Under the pieces are notes generated by a model. That model saw nothing but the letters and a program-made list of their open reading frames with translations, was not told the origin of the DNA and did not search any database. Below, piece after piece: positions 46,263 to 55,037 of a stretch of DNA of 64,000 nucleotides. Every line of letters begins with the position of its first letter. The first letter of the stretch is position 1. Source of the DNA: Deinococcus malanensis (GTDB lineage Bacteria; Deinococcota; Deinococci; Deinococcales; Deinococcaceae); the NCBI RefSeq assembly GCF_014647655.1, contig NZ_BMPP01000017.1:1-64000 (forward strand), in the 5' to 3' direction. Both the position numbers and the translations under genes were made by a program.

Positions 46263-47330
46263 CTAGATCGTTCCGTCGTAACGGTCGCGGTAGACCACGT
46301 ACGCCAGCCCCAGGGTGGCGAGGGTGCTGACCAGACTGCTCAGGCCGTAGCTGATCAGCGGCAGCGTGATGCCGGTCAGGGGCAGCAGCGACAGCGCCGC
46401 GCCGATATTCTCCAGTACCTGAAACCCAATCTGCCCCAGTACTCCGGCAAAAAGGATCTGATCCTGCAGGCGGGGCGACTCGGCGGCCATACCGGCGAGA
46501 CCCCAGAACAGAAAGCCGTATAGCACCAGCACGGCCAGCGCGCCCACCAGCCCCTGTTCCTCCGCCCAGGTGCTGAAGGCGAAATCGGTGTGAGCCTCCG
46601 GCAGGAAACCGTTGTGCGACTGCGAGCCCTGCTTGTACCCCTTGCCCTGCACCCCGCCGGACCCGATGGCAATGGTGCTCTGGATCACCTGATACCCGGC
46701 TCCTCTGGGGTCCTCATAGGGGTTCAGGAAGATGGTCAGGCGTTTTTGCTGGTAGGGCTCCAGCCGTGGATACAGCAGGGTCGGGACGGCGGCACCGACC
46801 AGCAGCAGAGCCACCAGGGCATGCCACCACGGAATGCGCGCGGCGAGCAGCATCACGCCAAACATGACGCTCAGGACCATGGCCCCGCCGAAGTCCTGTA
46901 ACACCACCACGGCCAGCGCCGGCAGGAAAATCACCAGGGCCTTGACGTAGGTCATGACCCCGCGGTAGCCGCCGCGCAGCACCACCGGCAGCATCAGGAT
47001 CATGGCGAACTTCAGGATTTCCAGCGGCTGGAACTGCAGGGGCCCCAGCATGATCCAGTTGCGCTGCCCGTTGACCTCCTTGCCGATGACAAAGGTGCTG
47101 AGCTGCAGCAGCAGGGCCAGGAGAAAGAACCACGGCGCGGCCTTGTACATGCGGTCACGCCCAGCCCACCACAGGGCCGCCACTGGCACCACTGCCAGCA
47201 GCACACCCACCATCTGCTTGGTAAAAATGCCGCTGGACGCGCGGGGCGACAACGCCGCCGTGCTGACCGTCATCAGGCCCACCACCAGCAATGCCGCCAC
47301 CACCACCGGGAAACGCAGGTCGTACTTCAA
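46263..47330 (-). CDS. rodA: RodA, SEDS peptidoglycan polymerase
   Basis: 355-aa integral membrane SEDS protein, the rod-complex peptidoglycan glycosyltransferase. About ten helices, with NGQRNWIMLGPLQFQPLEILKFA near residue 90, VVVLQDFGGAMVLSVMF, HNGFLPEAHTDFAFSTWAEEQGLVGA and the final LTGITLPLISYGLSSLV, all family markers. The call as RodA and not FtsW rests on length and on linkage to minDE. The start is TTG at 47330 with GGTGAG upstream. It is last in minD-minE-rodA. Confidence 0.93.
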   Translation of the reverse strand: MKYDLRFPVVVAALLVVGLMTVSTAALSPRASSGIFTKQMVGVLLAVVPVAALWWAGRDRMYKAAPWFFLLALLLQLSTFVIGKEVNGQRNWIMLGPLQFQPLEILKFAMILMLPVVLRGGYRGVMTYVKALVIFLPALAVVVLQDFGGAMVLSVMFGVMLLAARIPWWHALVALLLVGAAVPTLLYPRLEPYQQKRLTIFLNPYEDPRGAGYQVIQSTIAIGSGGVQGKGYKQGSQSHNGFLPEAHTDFAFSTWAEEQGLVGALAVLVLYGFLFWGLAGMAAESPRLQDQILFAGVLGQIGFQVLENIGAALSLLPLTGITLPLISYGLSSLVSTLATLGLAYVVYRDRYDGTI

Positions 47331-47396
47331 AAGAGCTCACCGCACAAAGACATCACCCCCACAGCCTAAAAGCTGCCGGGGTGAAACGCGTGAAGG

Positions 47397-47645
47397 TCAG
47401 GACTTGCGCGCGGGCGGGGTGTCGTCGATGGGAATGTTGGCCATCAGCACGACCATGTCCCCGCGCTGCTCGATCTCCACACTGCTGTTGCCGGTGGGGA
47501 AGTACCGCTTGACGACTTCCAGCAGGTCGTTGCGCAGGGCGTCCACCTTCCCGGGCGGAATCTGGGCCCGGTCGTAGGCCAGCACCAGTTCCAGGCGGTC
47601 TTTCAGGGTCTCCTTGGTGCGCCCGCGCTTCATCCAGGAAAACAT
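47397..47645 (-). CDS. minE: Cell division topological factor MinE
   Basis: 82-aa partner of MinD that stimulates its ATPase and drives the Min gradient. The N-terminus is MFSWMKRGRTKETLKDRLELVL, with the anti-MinCD KDRLELVLAYDRAQI helix, and the beta topological-specificity part ends PIDD. The ATG at 47645 begins one base after the MinD stop; an in-frame GTG at 47654 overlaps minD and is the alternative. No minC is adjacent. Confidence 0.95.
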   Translation of the reverse strand: MFSWMKRGRTKETLKDRLELVLAYDRAQIPPGKVDALRNDLLEVVKRYFPTGNSSVEIEQRGDMVVLMANIPIDDTPPARKS

Positions 47646-47646
47646 C

Positions 47647-48447
47647 TCAGGCACCCCCGAACAGACGGCGCAGGGCCGAGAGGAACCCGCCTTCTTCCTC
47701 GAATTTCGGGTACGGGACGTCCTCGCCCTTCAGGCGCCGCGCGGTGGCCATAAAGGCCTCGCCGGCCTTGGTCTTGCCCAGCACCGCCGGCTCACCGACG
47801 TTGGTGCTCACGATGATGCCCTCGTCCTCCGGAACGATCCCGATGGGCTTGACGCCCAGAATGTCCAGGATGTCGCCTTCGCTGAGCATGTTGCCGCTGG
47901 CGACCATCTTGGGACGCAGGCGGTTGATGACCAGCCGGATCTCACTGACCTGCTGCGCCTCAAGCAGACCAATGATGCGGTCCGCGTCACGCACGCTGGA
48001 CACCTCGGGGTTCACGACCACCAGGGCGCCCTCAGCAGGCGCAGCTGCCGTCTTGAAGCCCGACTCGATCCCGGCCGGCGAATCGATCAGGATGCGGTCA
48101 AAGCCCTCGTCCTCGATCAGGCCGCGGATCACACCTTTGAAGACCTCCGGGTCCAGGGCGTCCTTGTCGCGGGTCTGCGAGGCGGGCAGCAGGAACAGGT
48201 TCTCTACACGCTTGTCGCGGATCAGCGCCTGGTTCATGCGGCACTTGCCTTCCAGCACGTCGATCAGATCGAACACCACGCGGGATTCCAGGCCCATGAC
48301 CACATCGAGGTTACGCAGACCGACGTCCACGTCAATAACCGCGACCTTTTCCCCGAGTTTGGCGAGCGCGGCGCCAATGTTCGCTGTGGTGGTGGTTTTT
48401 CCCACGCCACCCTTGCCCGAAGTGACGACGATGACCTTGGCATCCAT
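47647..48447 (-). CDS. minD: Septum site-determining ATPase MinD
   Basis: 266-aa deviant Walker A ATPase of the ParA/MinD class. TSGKGGVGKTTTTANIG (Lys12 and Lys17), VIDVDVGLRNLDVVMGLE, LIDSPAGIESG and a C-terminal membrane-targeting helix (GFLSALRRLFGGA) are visible. It recruits MinC and MinE at the membrane to position the septum. The start at 48447 is the first Met of the family; a TACACT -10 box is 9 bases upstream. It heads minD-minE-rodA. Confidence 0.97.
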   Translation of the reverse strand: MDAKVIVVTSGKGGVGKTTTTANIGAALAKLGEKVAVIDVDVGLRNLDVVMGLESRVVFDLIDVLEGKCRMNQALIRDKRVENLFLLPASQTRDKDALDPEVFKGVIRGLIEDEGFDRILIDSPAGIESGFKTAAAPAEGALVVVNPEVSSVRDADRIIGLLEAQQVSEIRLVINRLRPKMVASGNMLSEGDILDILGVKPIGIVPEDEGIIVSTNVGEPAVLGKTKAGEAFMATARRLKGEDVPYPKFEEEGGFLSALRRLFGGA

Positions 48448-48526
48448 GTAGGGGGCAGTGTAGCGCGCGGGAGTGAGGGGCGGTGGGCGGGATTCTGTTC
48501 TTTGATGAGGGTGGGGTTCTGCCTTG

Positions 48527-48702
48527 TTTGCTCCGATTGCCCCACCCCCCAGCCCCCTACCCCGGAGGGGCAGGGGGAGCTTACGTTGCACTTGGCAAGA
48601 GATTTGACTGGCGCGATATGGCTGCTGGTCCAGTCAACATGTCTGGCCTGGACGCCATCATCCCTGCCCGTTGGAAGAGCCCGGGCGCTGCGCGCACGAC
48701 GG
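48527..48702 (+). repeat. Small interspersed repeat, copy A
   Basis: About 176 bases forming an inverted pair with copy B at 48830-49004. The outer 73 bases (48527-48599) match the reverse complement of 48931-49004 at roughly 90 percent, and the inner end shares an exact 18-base segment (48685-48702 with 48830-48847). The middle is less similar. It begins with C/G-rich runs containing a palindrome. Resembles the small noncoding repeats of Deinococcus genomes. Confidence 0.75.
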
Positions 48703-48829
48703 CTTCCATGGCTGGTCCTGAATCCGGGCAAGGCAGGAAATGAAGAGCAAAAGCTTTTCCTTCTTTTTCAGTAGAATCCTGCCGTATTCACCAAGATATC
48801 CAGCCCGTTTACTGTCATGGCAACCCGGG

Positions 48830-49004
48830 CCGTCGTGCGCGCAGCGCGCGGGTCATTAAGTGATCCCAGAGCATGGCGTCGAAGCAGGAACGGTTGACGA
48901 AACGAGCATCCCTGCTACTTATCCTCCCTCCTTGCCCAGTGCCAACGAAAGCTCCCCCTGCCCCTCCGGGGTAGGGGGCTGGGGGGCGGGGCAACCGGAG
49001 CAAA
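48830..49004 (-). repeat. Small interspersed repeat, copy B
   Basis: Inverted second copy of the element at 48527-48702; the 127 bases between them (48703-48829) show no gene. The whole 48463-49187 region has no convincing ORF. If transcribed across both copies it would fold into one very long hairpin. Confidence 0.75.
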
Positions 49005-49187
49005 TAAGAAAGACAAACAAGAAATCCCCATCCCCCAGCCTCCCCCAAAACGAAACCTCTCCCCTACCTTTCCCCCACCCCGCCCCTGTAGACTGCCTGG
49101 CTGTGAGCCTCGCGCCCCCGCACAAGCGGGCGCGGCGCGTGAGCAACGCTGGAACGGCCCTGCTGCAGGGGGGCCAGGGGAGCAAGG

Positions 49188-50687
49188 ATGACGGAAATGA
49201 TGGAACGGCCGGCCGGCACCGGCACGGCAGACGTAAAGAAGGTGGGATTTATCAGCCTGGGCTGCCCGAAGGCGCTGGTCGACAGCGAGCGGATTCTGAC
49301 CCAGCTGCGCTTTGAAGGTTATGAGGTGGCCCCCAGCTACGAGGACGCCCACGCGGTCATCGTGAACACCTGCGGCTTTATCACCCCGGCGGTGGAGGAG
49401 TCGCTGACGGCCATCGGGGAGGCGCTGGACGCGACCGGCAAGGTGATCGTGACCGGCTGCCTGGGCGAGCGCCCCGAGAAGATCCTGGAGCGTCACCCCA
49501 AGGTGGCGGCCATCACCGGTTCTGAGGCGGTGGACGACGTGATGATGCACGTCCGCGAGCTGCTGCCCATCGAGACCGACGCGTTTACGGGCCTGCTGCC
49601 AGTCGCGGCGCCCGGGATGCGCGCCGATGCAGAGCAGCCGGAAACCACCTCACGACATGGCGATGTGCTGGCCCCCAGCGTCAAGCTGACGCCGCGCCAC
49701 TACGCCTACGTGAAGATCGCCGAAGGCTGCAACCACACCTGCGCCTTCTGCATCATTCCCAAGCTGCGTGGCCGGCAGGTCTCGCGTGACGCTGGCTCGG
49801 TGCTGTACGAGTCTTTCCGCCTGATTGCGGGCGGCACCAAGGAACTGATGATCATTTCGCAGGACACCAGTGCCTACGGGGTGGACATCCGTTACCGCGA
49901 GTCCGAGTTTCAGGGCGAGCAGGTCCGCGCCCACCTGACCGATCTGGCCGTCAAGCTCGGCGAGATGGGAGCCTGGGTGCGCATGCACTACGTCTATCCG
50001 TACCCACATGTAGAGAAACTGGTGGAACTGATGGGTCAGGGCAAGATTCTGCCCTACCTGGATGTGCCGTTGCAGCACGCCTCGCCGCGCATCCTGAAGC
50101 TGATGCGCCGCCCTGGCGCAGGCAGGCAGCTCGACACCATCCGGCGCTGGCGCGAGCTGTGCCCGGAACTGGTGATCCGCTCGACCTTCATTGTGGGCTT
50201 CCCCGGCGAGACGGAAGAAGAGTTCCAGGAACTGCTGACCTTTCTGGAAGAGGCCCGGCTGGACCGCGTGGGTGCCTTTGCCTACTCCGACGTCGACGAG
50301 GCAGACGCCCGCGCCCTGCCGGGTCACGTACCCGAAGAGGTCAAACAGGGGCGTCTCTCACGCTTCATGGAGGTCGCCCAGCGCATCAGCACCGAGAAGC
50401 TGGCCGAGAAGGTCGGGCGCGTGATGGACGTGATCATCGACGAGTTCAACGATGACGAGGACGACCAGCCCGGCACCCGTCTGATCGGCCGGACCAAGGG
50501 CGACGCGCCGGGCATCGACGGTCAGGTCTACCTGTACGCCGGCGACTTCGCCGGGCAGATCAAGATCGGCGATATTGTCCGCGCCCGCATCGAGGACAGC
50601 GACGAGTACGACCTGTTCGGTGAGGTTGTCGAAAAGCCCGAGTGGAGACCCAACGTGCCACAGCTCGGCCACTTCGGTAAGCACTGA
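49188..50687 (+). CDS. rimO: Ribosomal protein S12 methylthiotransferase
   Basis: 499-aa radical-SAM enzyme that beta-methylthiolates Asp88 of ribosomal protein S12. The N-terminal auxiliary cluster Cys are Cys26 ([12 protein letters not shown]), Cys62 and Cys91; the radical-SAM triad is Cys181-x3-Cys185-x2-Cys188 in [32 protein letters not shown] and the C-terminal TRAM domain distinguish RimO from MiaB. GGGGAG lies just upstream of the ATG at 49188. Its stop is the first base of a 25-bp terminator. Confidence 0.96.
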   Translation: MTEMMERPAGTGTADVKKVGFISLGCPKALVDSERILTQLRFEGYEVAPSYEDAHAVIVNTCGFITPAVEESLTAIGEALDATGKVIVTGCLGERPEKILERHPKVAAITGSEAVDDVMMHVRELLPIETDAFTGLLPVAAPGMRADAEQPETTSRHGDVLAPSVKLTPRHYAYVKIAEGCNHTCAFCIIPKLRGRQVSRDAGSVLYESFRLIAGGTKELMIISQDTSAYGVDIRYRESEFQGEQVRAHLTDLAVKLGEMGAWVRMHYVYPYPHVEKLVELMGQGKILPYLDVPLQHASPRILKLMRRPGAGRQLDTIRRWRELCPELVIRSTFIVGFPGETEEEFQELLTFLEEARLDRVGAFAYSDVDEADARALPGHVPEEVKQGRLSRFMEVAQRISTEKLAEKVGRVMDVIIDEFNDDEDDQPGTRLIGRTKGDAPGIDGQVYLYAGDFAGQIKIGDIVRARIEDSDEYDLFGEVVEKPEWRPNVPQLGHFGKH

Positions 50688-50743
50688 GCAGTAACAGCAG
50701 GCGGGCGAGGCCATCACAGCCTCGCCCGCCTGCTGTTACTGCT
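50687..50743. terminator. 25-bp perfect bidirectional terminator
   Basis: Arms 50687-50711 and 50719-50743, a 25-bp perfect stem with a 7-base loop. The left arm begins at the last base of the rimO stop codon, and the minus-strand gene's stop starts directly after the right arm at 50744. Only a short CTTTAC tail on plus, so it works mainly by its very stable stem. Confidence 0.92.
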
Positions 50744-52189
50744 TTACTCGCCCAGCAGGTACTGCACCACGTCCTGCGCGGTGTAGCCACGCTTCCAGGT
50801 GGACAGCTTGACCACGTCGTCCCCGCTGGTGATCAGCGGCTGCTCGATCTGACCGTTCTTCTGGATCTGGGGGTAACCGGCGTCGGCCATCAAGGCGTTG
50901 CACAGGCACTTGCGGCCCACGGTATCTTCAATCTTGCCGCCCTTGCGGACGTAGTCGGTTTCGGGCTCGGCGGCGCAGCGCAGGGCCGTCTTCCCTTCAC
51001 CGGTCCAGTAGAACTCGCGCAGGTAGCCGATGTCGCAGATGCGCATGCGCTCGGCGTACAGCTCGGGCTCAGACAGGGTGTTGTCGAGCTGTACGACCTT
51101 GAACGGAAACCCGGTGGGCGAGGCCAGAGGATCGGTAAACACGCTGGCCTGCCCCTCGCGGATTGCATCCAGGGTGCGGGCCTTGGTGTCGTCGCGCATG
51201 CCGCTCTCTGCGCAGTAGGCAAACAGGGTGCCCACCTGAATCCCGGTCGCACCTTCAGCCAGGGCCGTCTGCAACGCTTCGGGACTGCCCGAGCCTCCAG
51301 CCAGCCAGAACGGCAGGCCGATCTTGCGCATCTCACTGAGGTCTGCCACGTCACGCTCGGTGTAGATGGGCTGTCCGCTCTCGTCGTAGGCCACCTGACC
51401 ACGCGGCGGAGCGTTGTGACCGCCGGCGGTGGGCCCCTCGATCACGAAACCCTGGATGCTGCCGGTGGACTTGCGGGTCAACACGCCGGCCAGCACGTGC
51501 GAGGAAATGATCGGGTAGAAGTTGGGGCGCCGCAGTGGCACGCCGCCGAATCCGTAGTCGGCCGGGTCCAGCGTCAGCGGCGCGGTTGGCGGGCCGTCCC
51601 CTTTGACGTCCACGCGGAAGGTGTAGGGCTGGCCCTGGCTGAAGGCGTCGAGCGCACCGGGCACCTCACGCGGAATGCCGGCGCCCATGATCACGGTGTC
51701 CACCCCAGCCAGCATGGCGCCGTACATGGCAGGCATGGTATGGAGCTGCAGCTTGGTCAGCAGGTTCAGGCCCACCGGGTGGTCATGGCCTTCACGGGCC
51801 AGCCAGACTTCGACGAAGGCACCCAGGATGGCCAGCCCCCAGGCGGGGTCCTGACGGGTCAGGGTAGGCAGGGGCACGCGTTTGTAGGCCTGGCCCGGGG
51901 CGCGGCCGCCTTCCAGGAAATAGTCCTGAATGGCCTTCTGGGCGCGCTCCTGATCCGGGAAGTGAGCCAGGGCCCTGCGGGTGTGCCCTTCGGGGTCACC
52001 GTCCTGCAATCGGCGCACGATCAGGTTGTCGATGCCGGTGCCGGACACCACGCCCAGTTGCCCGATACTGGACACCGCCTTGGCCAGCCGCCAGTCGGAA
52101 ATGGCGACGCCCATGCCGCCCTGGATGATGCGCGGCAGCGGGGTGGTGACGGGAATCGGATCGTGGTGTGTGGTGGTGGATATGGTCAT
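50744..52189 (-). CDS. Nitronate monooxygenase-like (PfaD type) protein
   Basis: 481-aa FMN-dependent enzyme of the 2-nitropropane dioxygenase/PfaD group. Markers are RIIQGGMGVAISDWRLAKAVS, GVVSGTGID, ALLILGAFVEVWLAREG-like and VIMGAGIPREVPG near the flavin site, IEGPTAGGHNAPP, and LAGGSGSPEALQTALAEGATGIQVGT for the FMN phosphate. Longer than simple nitronate monooxygenases, it fits the PfaD-like subgroup that includes enoyl reductases. AGGA lies before the ATG. Substrate uncertain. Confidence 0.88.
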   Translation of the reverse strand: MTISTTTHHDPIPVTTPLPRIIQGGMGVAISDWRLAKAVSSIGQLGVVSGTGIDNLIVRRLQDGDPEGHTRRALAHFPDQERAQKAIQDYFLEGGRAPGQAYKRVPLPTLTRQDPAWGLAILGAFVEVWLAREGHDHPVGLNLLTKLQLHTMPAMYGAMLAGVDTVIMGAGIPREVPGALDAFSQGQPYTFRVDVKGDGPPTAPLTLDPADYGFGGVPLRRPNFYPIISSHVLAGVLTRKSTGSIQGFVIEGPTAGGHNAPPRGQVAYDESGQPIYTERDVADLSEMRKIGLPFWLAGGSGSPEALQTALAEGATGIQVGTLFAYCAESGMRDDTKARTLDAIREGQASVFTDPLASPTGFPFKVVQLDNTLSEPELYAERMRICDIGYLREFYWTGEGKTALRCAAEPETDYVRKGGKIEDTVGRKCLCNALMADAGYPQIQKNGQIEQPLITSGDDVVKLSTWKRGYTAQDVVQYLLGE

Positions 52190-52358
52190 GGAAAGGTCCT
52201 GTGTGAAGCGTGGCCGGTGGCCAGAGCAGAAAAGAGGAAGGGCCAGAATGGGTTCCCAGTCTCCCGCATGTCGGCTTCACAACGTCCGAATCTGAACGCA
52301 GTGCAAAGCCCGGCGTGCATCGGGCCTGGCCGCCAGAGTGCAGTGACACGCCCCGACA

Positions 52359-52364
52359 TACACT
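52359..52364 (+). promoter_or_regulatory. Leaderless -10 box of the prepilin peptidase gene
   Basis: TACACT, 6 bases before the GTG at 52371. Confidence 0.6.
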
Positions 52365-52370
52365 CCCTGG

Positions 52371-53516
52371 GTGATTCCTGACGTGCTGCTTGTGGTGATG
52401 GCTGGCGTGCTTGGCCTGCTGGTGGGCTCATTTTCCAATGTTCTGATCTGGCGGCTGCCACGCGGAGAGAACATCGCCTTTCCGCCGAGTCACTGCCCGC
52501 ACTGTGATCACCGCCTAGCACCGCGCGATCTGGTGCCGGTGTTCTCATGGGTGGGGCTACGCGGGAAATGCCGCTACTGCCGCGCCCCGATCAAGAGCCG
52601 CTACCCGCTGGTGGAGTTGCTGACCGGCGCCGGCTATGTCCTGATCGCGCTGCTGTTTCCGCCGCTGGCTTTCGGCTGGGGCACGCTGGGGCTCATGGTG
52701 CTGTTCACGCTGCTACTGGTCAGCAGCGCCATCGACCTCGATACCTACACCATCCCAGACGAGTTGACCCTGCCCGGGGTGGTGCTGGGGCTGCTGTTCG
52801 CGCTGGGCAACGCGCCGGATTCGGGCCTGCCGACTTTCGCGCAGGCGGTTCAGGGCGCGCTGCTGGGTGCGGGGCTGCTGGTGACCATCAACAACCTGGG
52901 AGCCTGGGTGCTGCGGCGCTTCCGTGAGCGGCGTTTCCCGGAATTCCCGCTGGGCTACCAGCAGATCAGCCTGGGCCTGCTGGCCGGTGCGTGGCTGGGA
53001 CCCTGGTGGGGCGCGGGCGTGGGTTTGGCGTCTGCAGCGGTCAATCTGCTGGCCCGCCGAGTGGTGCGTATTCCAGAACTGCTGACGCTGGGCGGCCTGC
53101 TGGTCAGCGTCATGCTGGGCAGCGCCGGTATGGGTCCCGGCATGATCCTGATGGTTCAGGGCGCGCTGGCGGCAGCGGGCGCAGTCAGTCTGGTGTGCGG
53201 GGTCTACTGGTGGATTCACTGGCGCCGGCACCGCGAAGACGACACCTCTGCCAACGACGAGAACGTGGATGCCAGCGCCATGGGCTTCGGGGACGTGAAG
53301 CTGGCCGCCGTAATCGGTGCCTTCCTGGGCTGGGAACGGCTGCTGGTGGCCCTGGTGGTGGCGGTGTTTGCCGGCGCCATTCTGGGCGTCGTTCAGATGG
53401 CCATGAAGCGCGAAAACCGCGTGAAATTCGGGCCGTATCTGGCCCTGGGCGCGCTCGTGGCGCTGATATGGGGCGACGAGATCATCCGCAGTTACCGCAC
53501 GATGCTCGGGTTTTAG
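52371..53516 (+). CDS. pilD: Type IV prepilin peptidase
   Basis: 381-aa membrane aspartyl protease (A24) that cleaves and methylates prepilins. The N-terminal methyltransferase-like part has the zinc motif CPHCDHRL... CRYCRAP. The catalytic Asp pair lies in SSAIDLDTYTIPDE and GFGDVKLAA. About eight helices; the internal segment 200-290 with GYQQISLGL is longer than in E. coli PilD and includes an acidic linker (EDDTSANDEN). The GTG start has a TACACT -10 box 6 bases upstream. Serves type IV pili or competence. Confidence 0.93.
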   Translation: MIPDVLLVVMAGVLGLLVGSFSNVLIWRLPRGENIAFPPSHCPHCDHRLAPRDLVPVFSWVGLRGKCRYCRAPIKSRYPLVELLTGAGYVLIALLFPPLAFGWGTLGLMVLFTLLLVSSAIDLDTYTIPDELTLPGVVLGLLFALGNAPDSGLPTFAQAVQGALLGAGLLVTINNLGAWVLRRFRERRFPEFPLGYQQISLGLLAGAWLGPWWGAGVGLASAAVNLLARRVVRIPELLTLGGLLVSVMLGSAGMGPGMILMVQGALAAAGAVSLVCGVYWWIHWRRHREDDTSANDENVDASAMGFGDVKLAAVIGAFLGWERLLVALVVAVFAGAILGVVQMAMKRENRVKFGPYLALGALVALIWGDEIIRSYRTMLGF

Positions 53517-53629
53517 GACGTGTGGCCGGAGCACGACCTGCGCGACACCTCACACTGGGCCGCATCAATGCAGGGGCCTTACCAGCAACTTTGCCCTGAA
53601 GCCGTGCCGCATCTCTCTATGCTGAAGCC

Positions 53630-54763
53630 ATGGTCACCATGGAACTCCCTCTTCATGTCGTTCATGGCCGGCCGTTCATTGAGCTGCAGTATCGCTACGG
53701 TGCACATGGGCCCTTGTCGGCCTGGACCTGGCTGGACACTGGAGGTGGCTCCGTCATCTTCGGCAATCAGCTGGCACGGGCCCTGCATCTCGAACCAACG
53801 GGCGAACCCTTTGCTGAAGAAGGCGCACGGTACACACCCGTTCGCGCTCCCACTCTCGTTGCGAACGACATAGAACTCCCGCTCAGTGACGCTCCGGCCA
53901 TAGTGGTCGACCGGCCCTGCGTTGGCCCAGCCGCGCTCCAGGCACCGGCGTTCCTGCCCGCCCGATTCTTCCGTCAATTCACCGTGACCTTCGATTACCC
54001 AGGACGTCGCCTGCGTCTGGAGGCTCCCGAAGGCATGCCTGATGCGGCTGGAGGTATCGGGGCGGCCATTTATCCGTCCACCGCTTTCGTGCGGGTCGAA
54101 CTCGAGATTATGGGCGAGCGCCTGGGCTTTCTGCTCGACACCGGCGCGTCGTACAGCATGATCTCTGAAGCCGTGTGGCAGCGTTGGCATGCAGCCCATT
54201 CCCACTGGCCCACCACCCGTGGGGCTTATGGATATGCCCAGATGACAGGCAGTGCCGACGAGGGTGAACTGGGCATGATTCGTGTGCCGGAGGCAACCCT
54301 GGGTGATATCCGGTTAAGCAACCCGGGGTTTGTCACTCGGCCCGAAGGTGTGTTTGAACGGTACATGTCCTCGATGATGACGGCACCGATCGTCGGAGCA
54401 CTTGCGGGAAACGTGCTGCGGCACCTGTGCCTGACTATTGACTATCAGCGGCAACGTCTGCATGTTCGACCGGAGCAGACGGACTGCGGGCAGGACTTGA
54501 AGGCGCTTGGCCTGTGCCTGCACACTCAGGGCCCGCAGTGTTTCGTAACCGCAGTCAGCAAGGCTGCGCACACCACCACTCGAACACAGGTTCAACCTGG
54601 AGATGAGGTTGTTGCAGTCGGTGGATACCGTCTTGATGGAACGGATCTGACGTCCGCGGTCGAAGCTCTTTGCGGTGTCCCCGGTGAGCTTCTTGAGGTC
54701 CAGGTTCGGCGAAACGCCACGGCGTCGAATCTCCAGCTTCCCGTCGTTGCCTTGCTTGGATAG
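53630..54763 (+). CDS. Two-lobe retropepsin-like aspartyl protease with PDZ
   Basis: 377 aa. Lobe 1 (5-134) contains Asp36 in WLDTGGGSV and closes with QFTVTFDYPGRRLRLEAP. Lobe 2 (145-285) contains Asp170 in LLDTGASYSMIS and closes with LCLTIDYQRQRLHVRP. Both therefore are complete retropepsin-type units in one chain, each with an active-site DTG, as in pepsin. Residues about 300-372 resemble a PDZ domain (VQPGDEVVAVGGYRL). No signal peptide, so cytoplasmic. TATGCT lies 6 bases before the ATG. Substrate unknown; the PDZ may recruit C-termini. Confidence 0.82.
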   Translation: MVTMELPLHVVHGRPFIELQYRYGAHGPLSAWTWLDTGGGSVIFGNQLARALHLEPTGEPFAEEGARYTPVRAPTLVANDIELPLSDAPAIVVDRPCVGPAALQAPAFLPARFFRQFTVTFDYPGRRLRLEAPEGMPDAAGGIGAAIYPSTAFVRVELEIMGERLGFLLDTGASYSMISEAVWQRWHAAHSHWPTTRGAYGYAQMTGSADEGELGMIRVPEATLGDIRLSNPGFVTRPEGVFERYMSSMMTAPIVGALAGNVLRHLCLTIDYQRQRLHVRPEQTDCGQDLKALGLCLHTQGPQCFVTAVSKAAHTTTRTQVQPGDEVVAVGGYRLDGTDLTSAVEALCGVPGELLEVQVRRNATASNLQLPVVALLG

Positions 54764-55037
54764 GTAAACACAACGGAGCGTAAAGGCTGGCCGGCACATC
54801 CCAGGCCACAGAGCAGGCACGACCAGAGTGGGCTGTTCCAGTGCCACCTGGGGCGTTGGAAGTAGGTACGAATACAGGGTCAACCATGGCATGGGAGGAA
54901 AGCACTCAGTCTCCACGCGCCCACCAATTCATCCCGGAGACCTCAGATCAGGCACGGAACCTGCGATCGCTGCACCTCGGCTGACTTAGACTGGGTTCAA
55001 TTTCCTTTTCGCCACTCCAGGCCCAGCGAGGTTGTCC

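Noticed and set aside
49089..49187. TAGACT box followed by a GTG frame upstream of rimO
   Set aside because: The frame overlaps rimO out of phase with a Gly/Arg/Asp-rich translation; rimO itself has a good ribosome binding site. It may be the rimO promoter but not a gene.
53579..54205. Minus-strand frame of 208 codons opposite the aspartyl protease
   Set aside because: The opposite strand has two DTG lobes, a PDZ and a proper -10 box; this frame has none of these.
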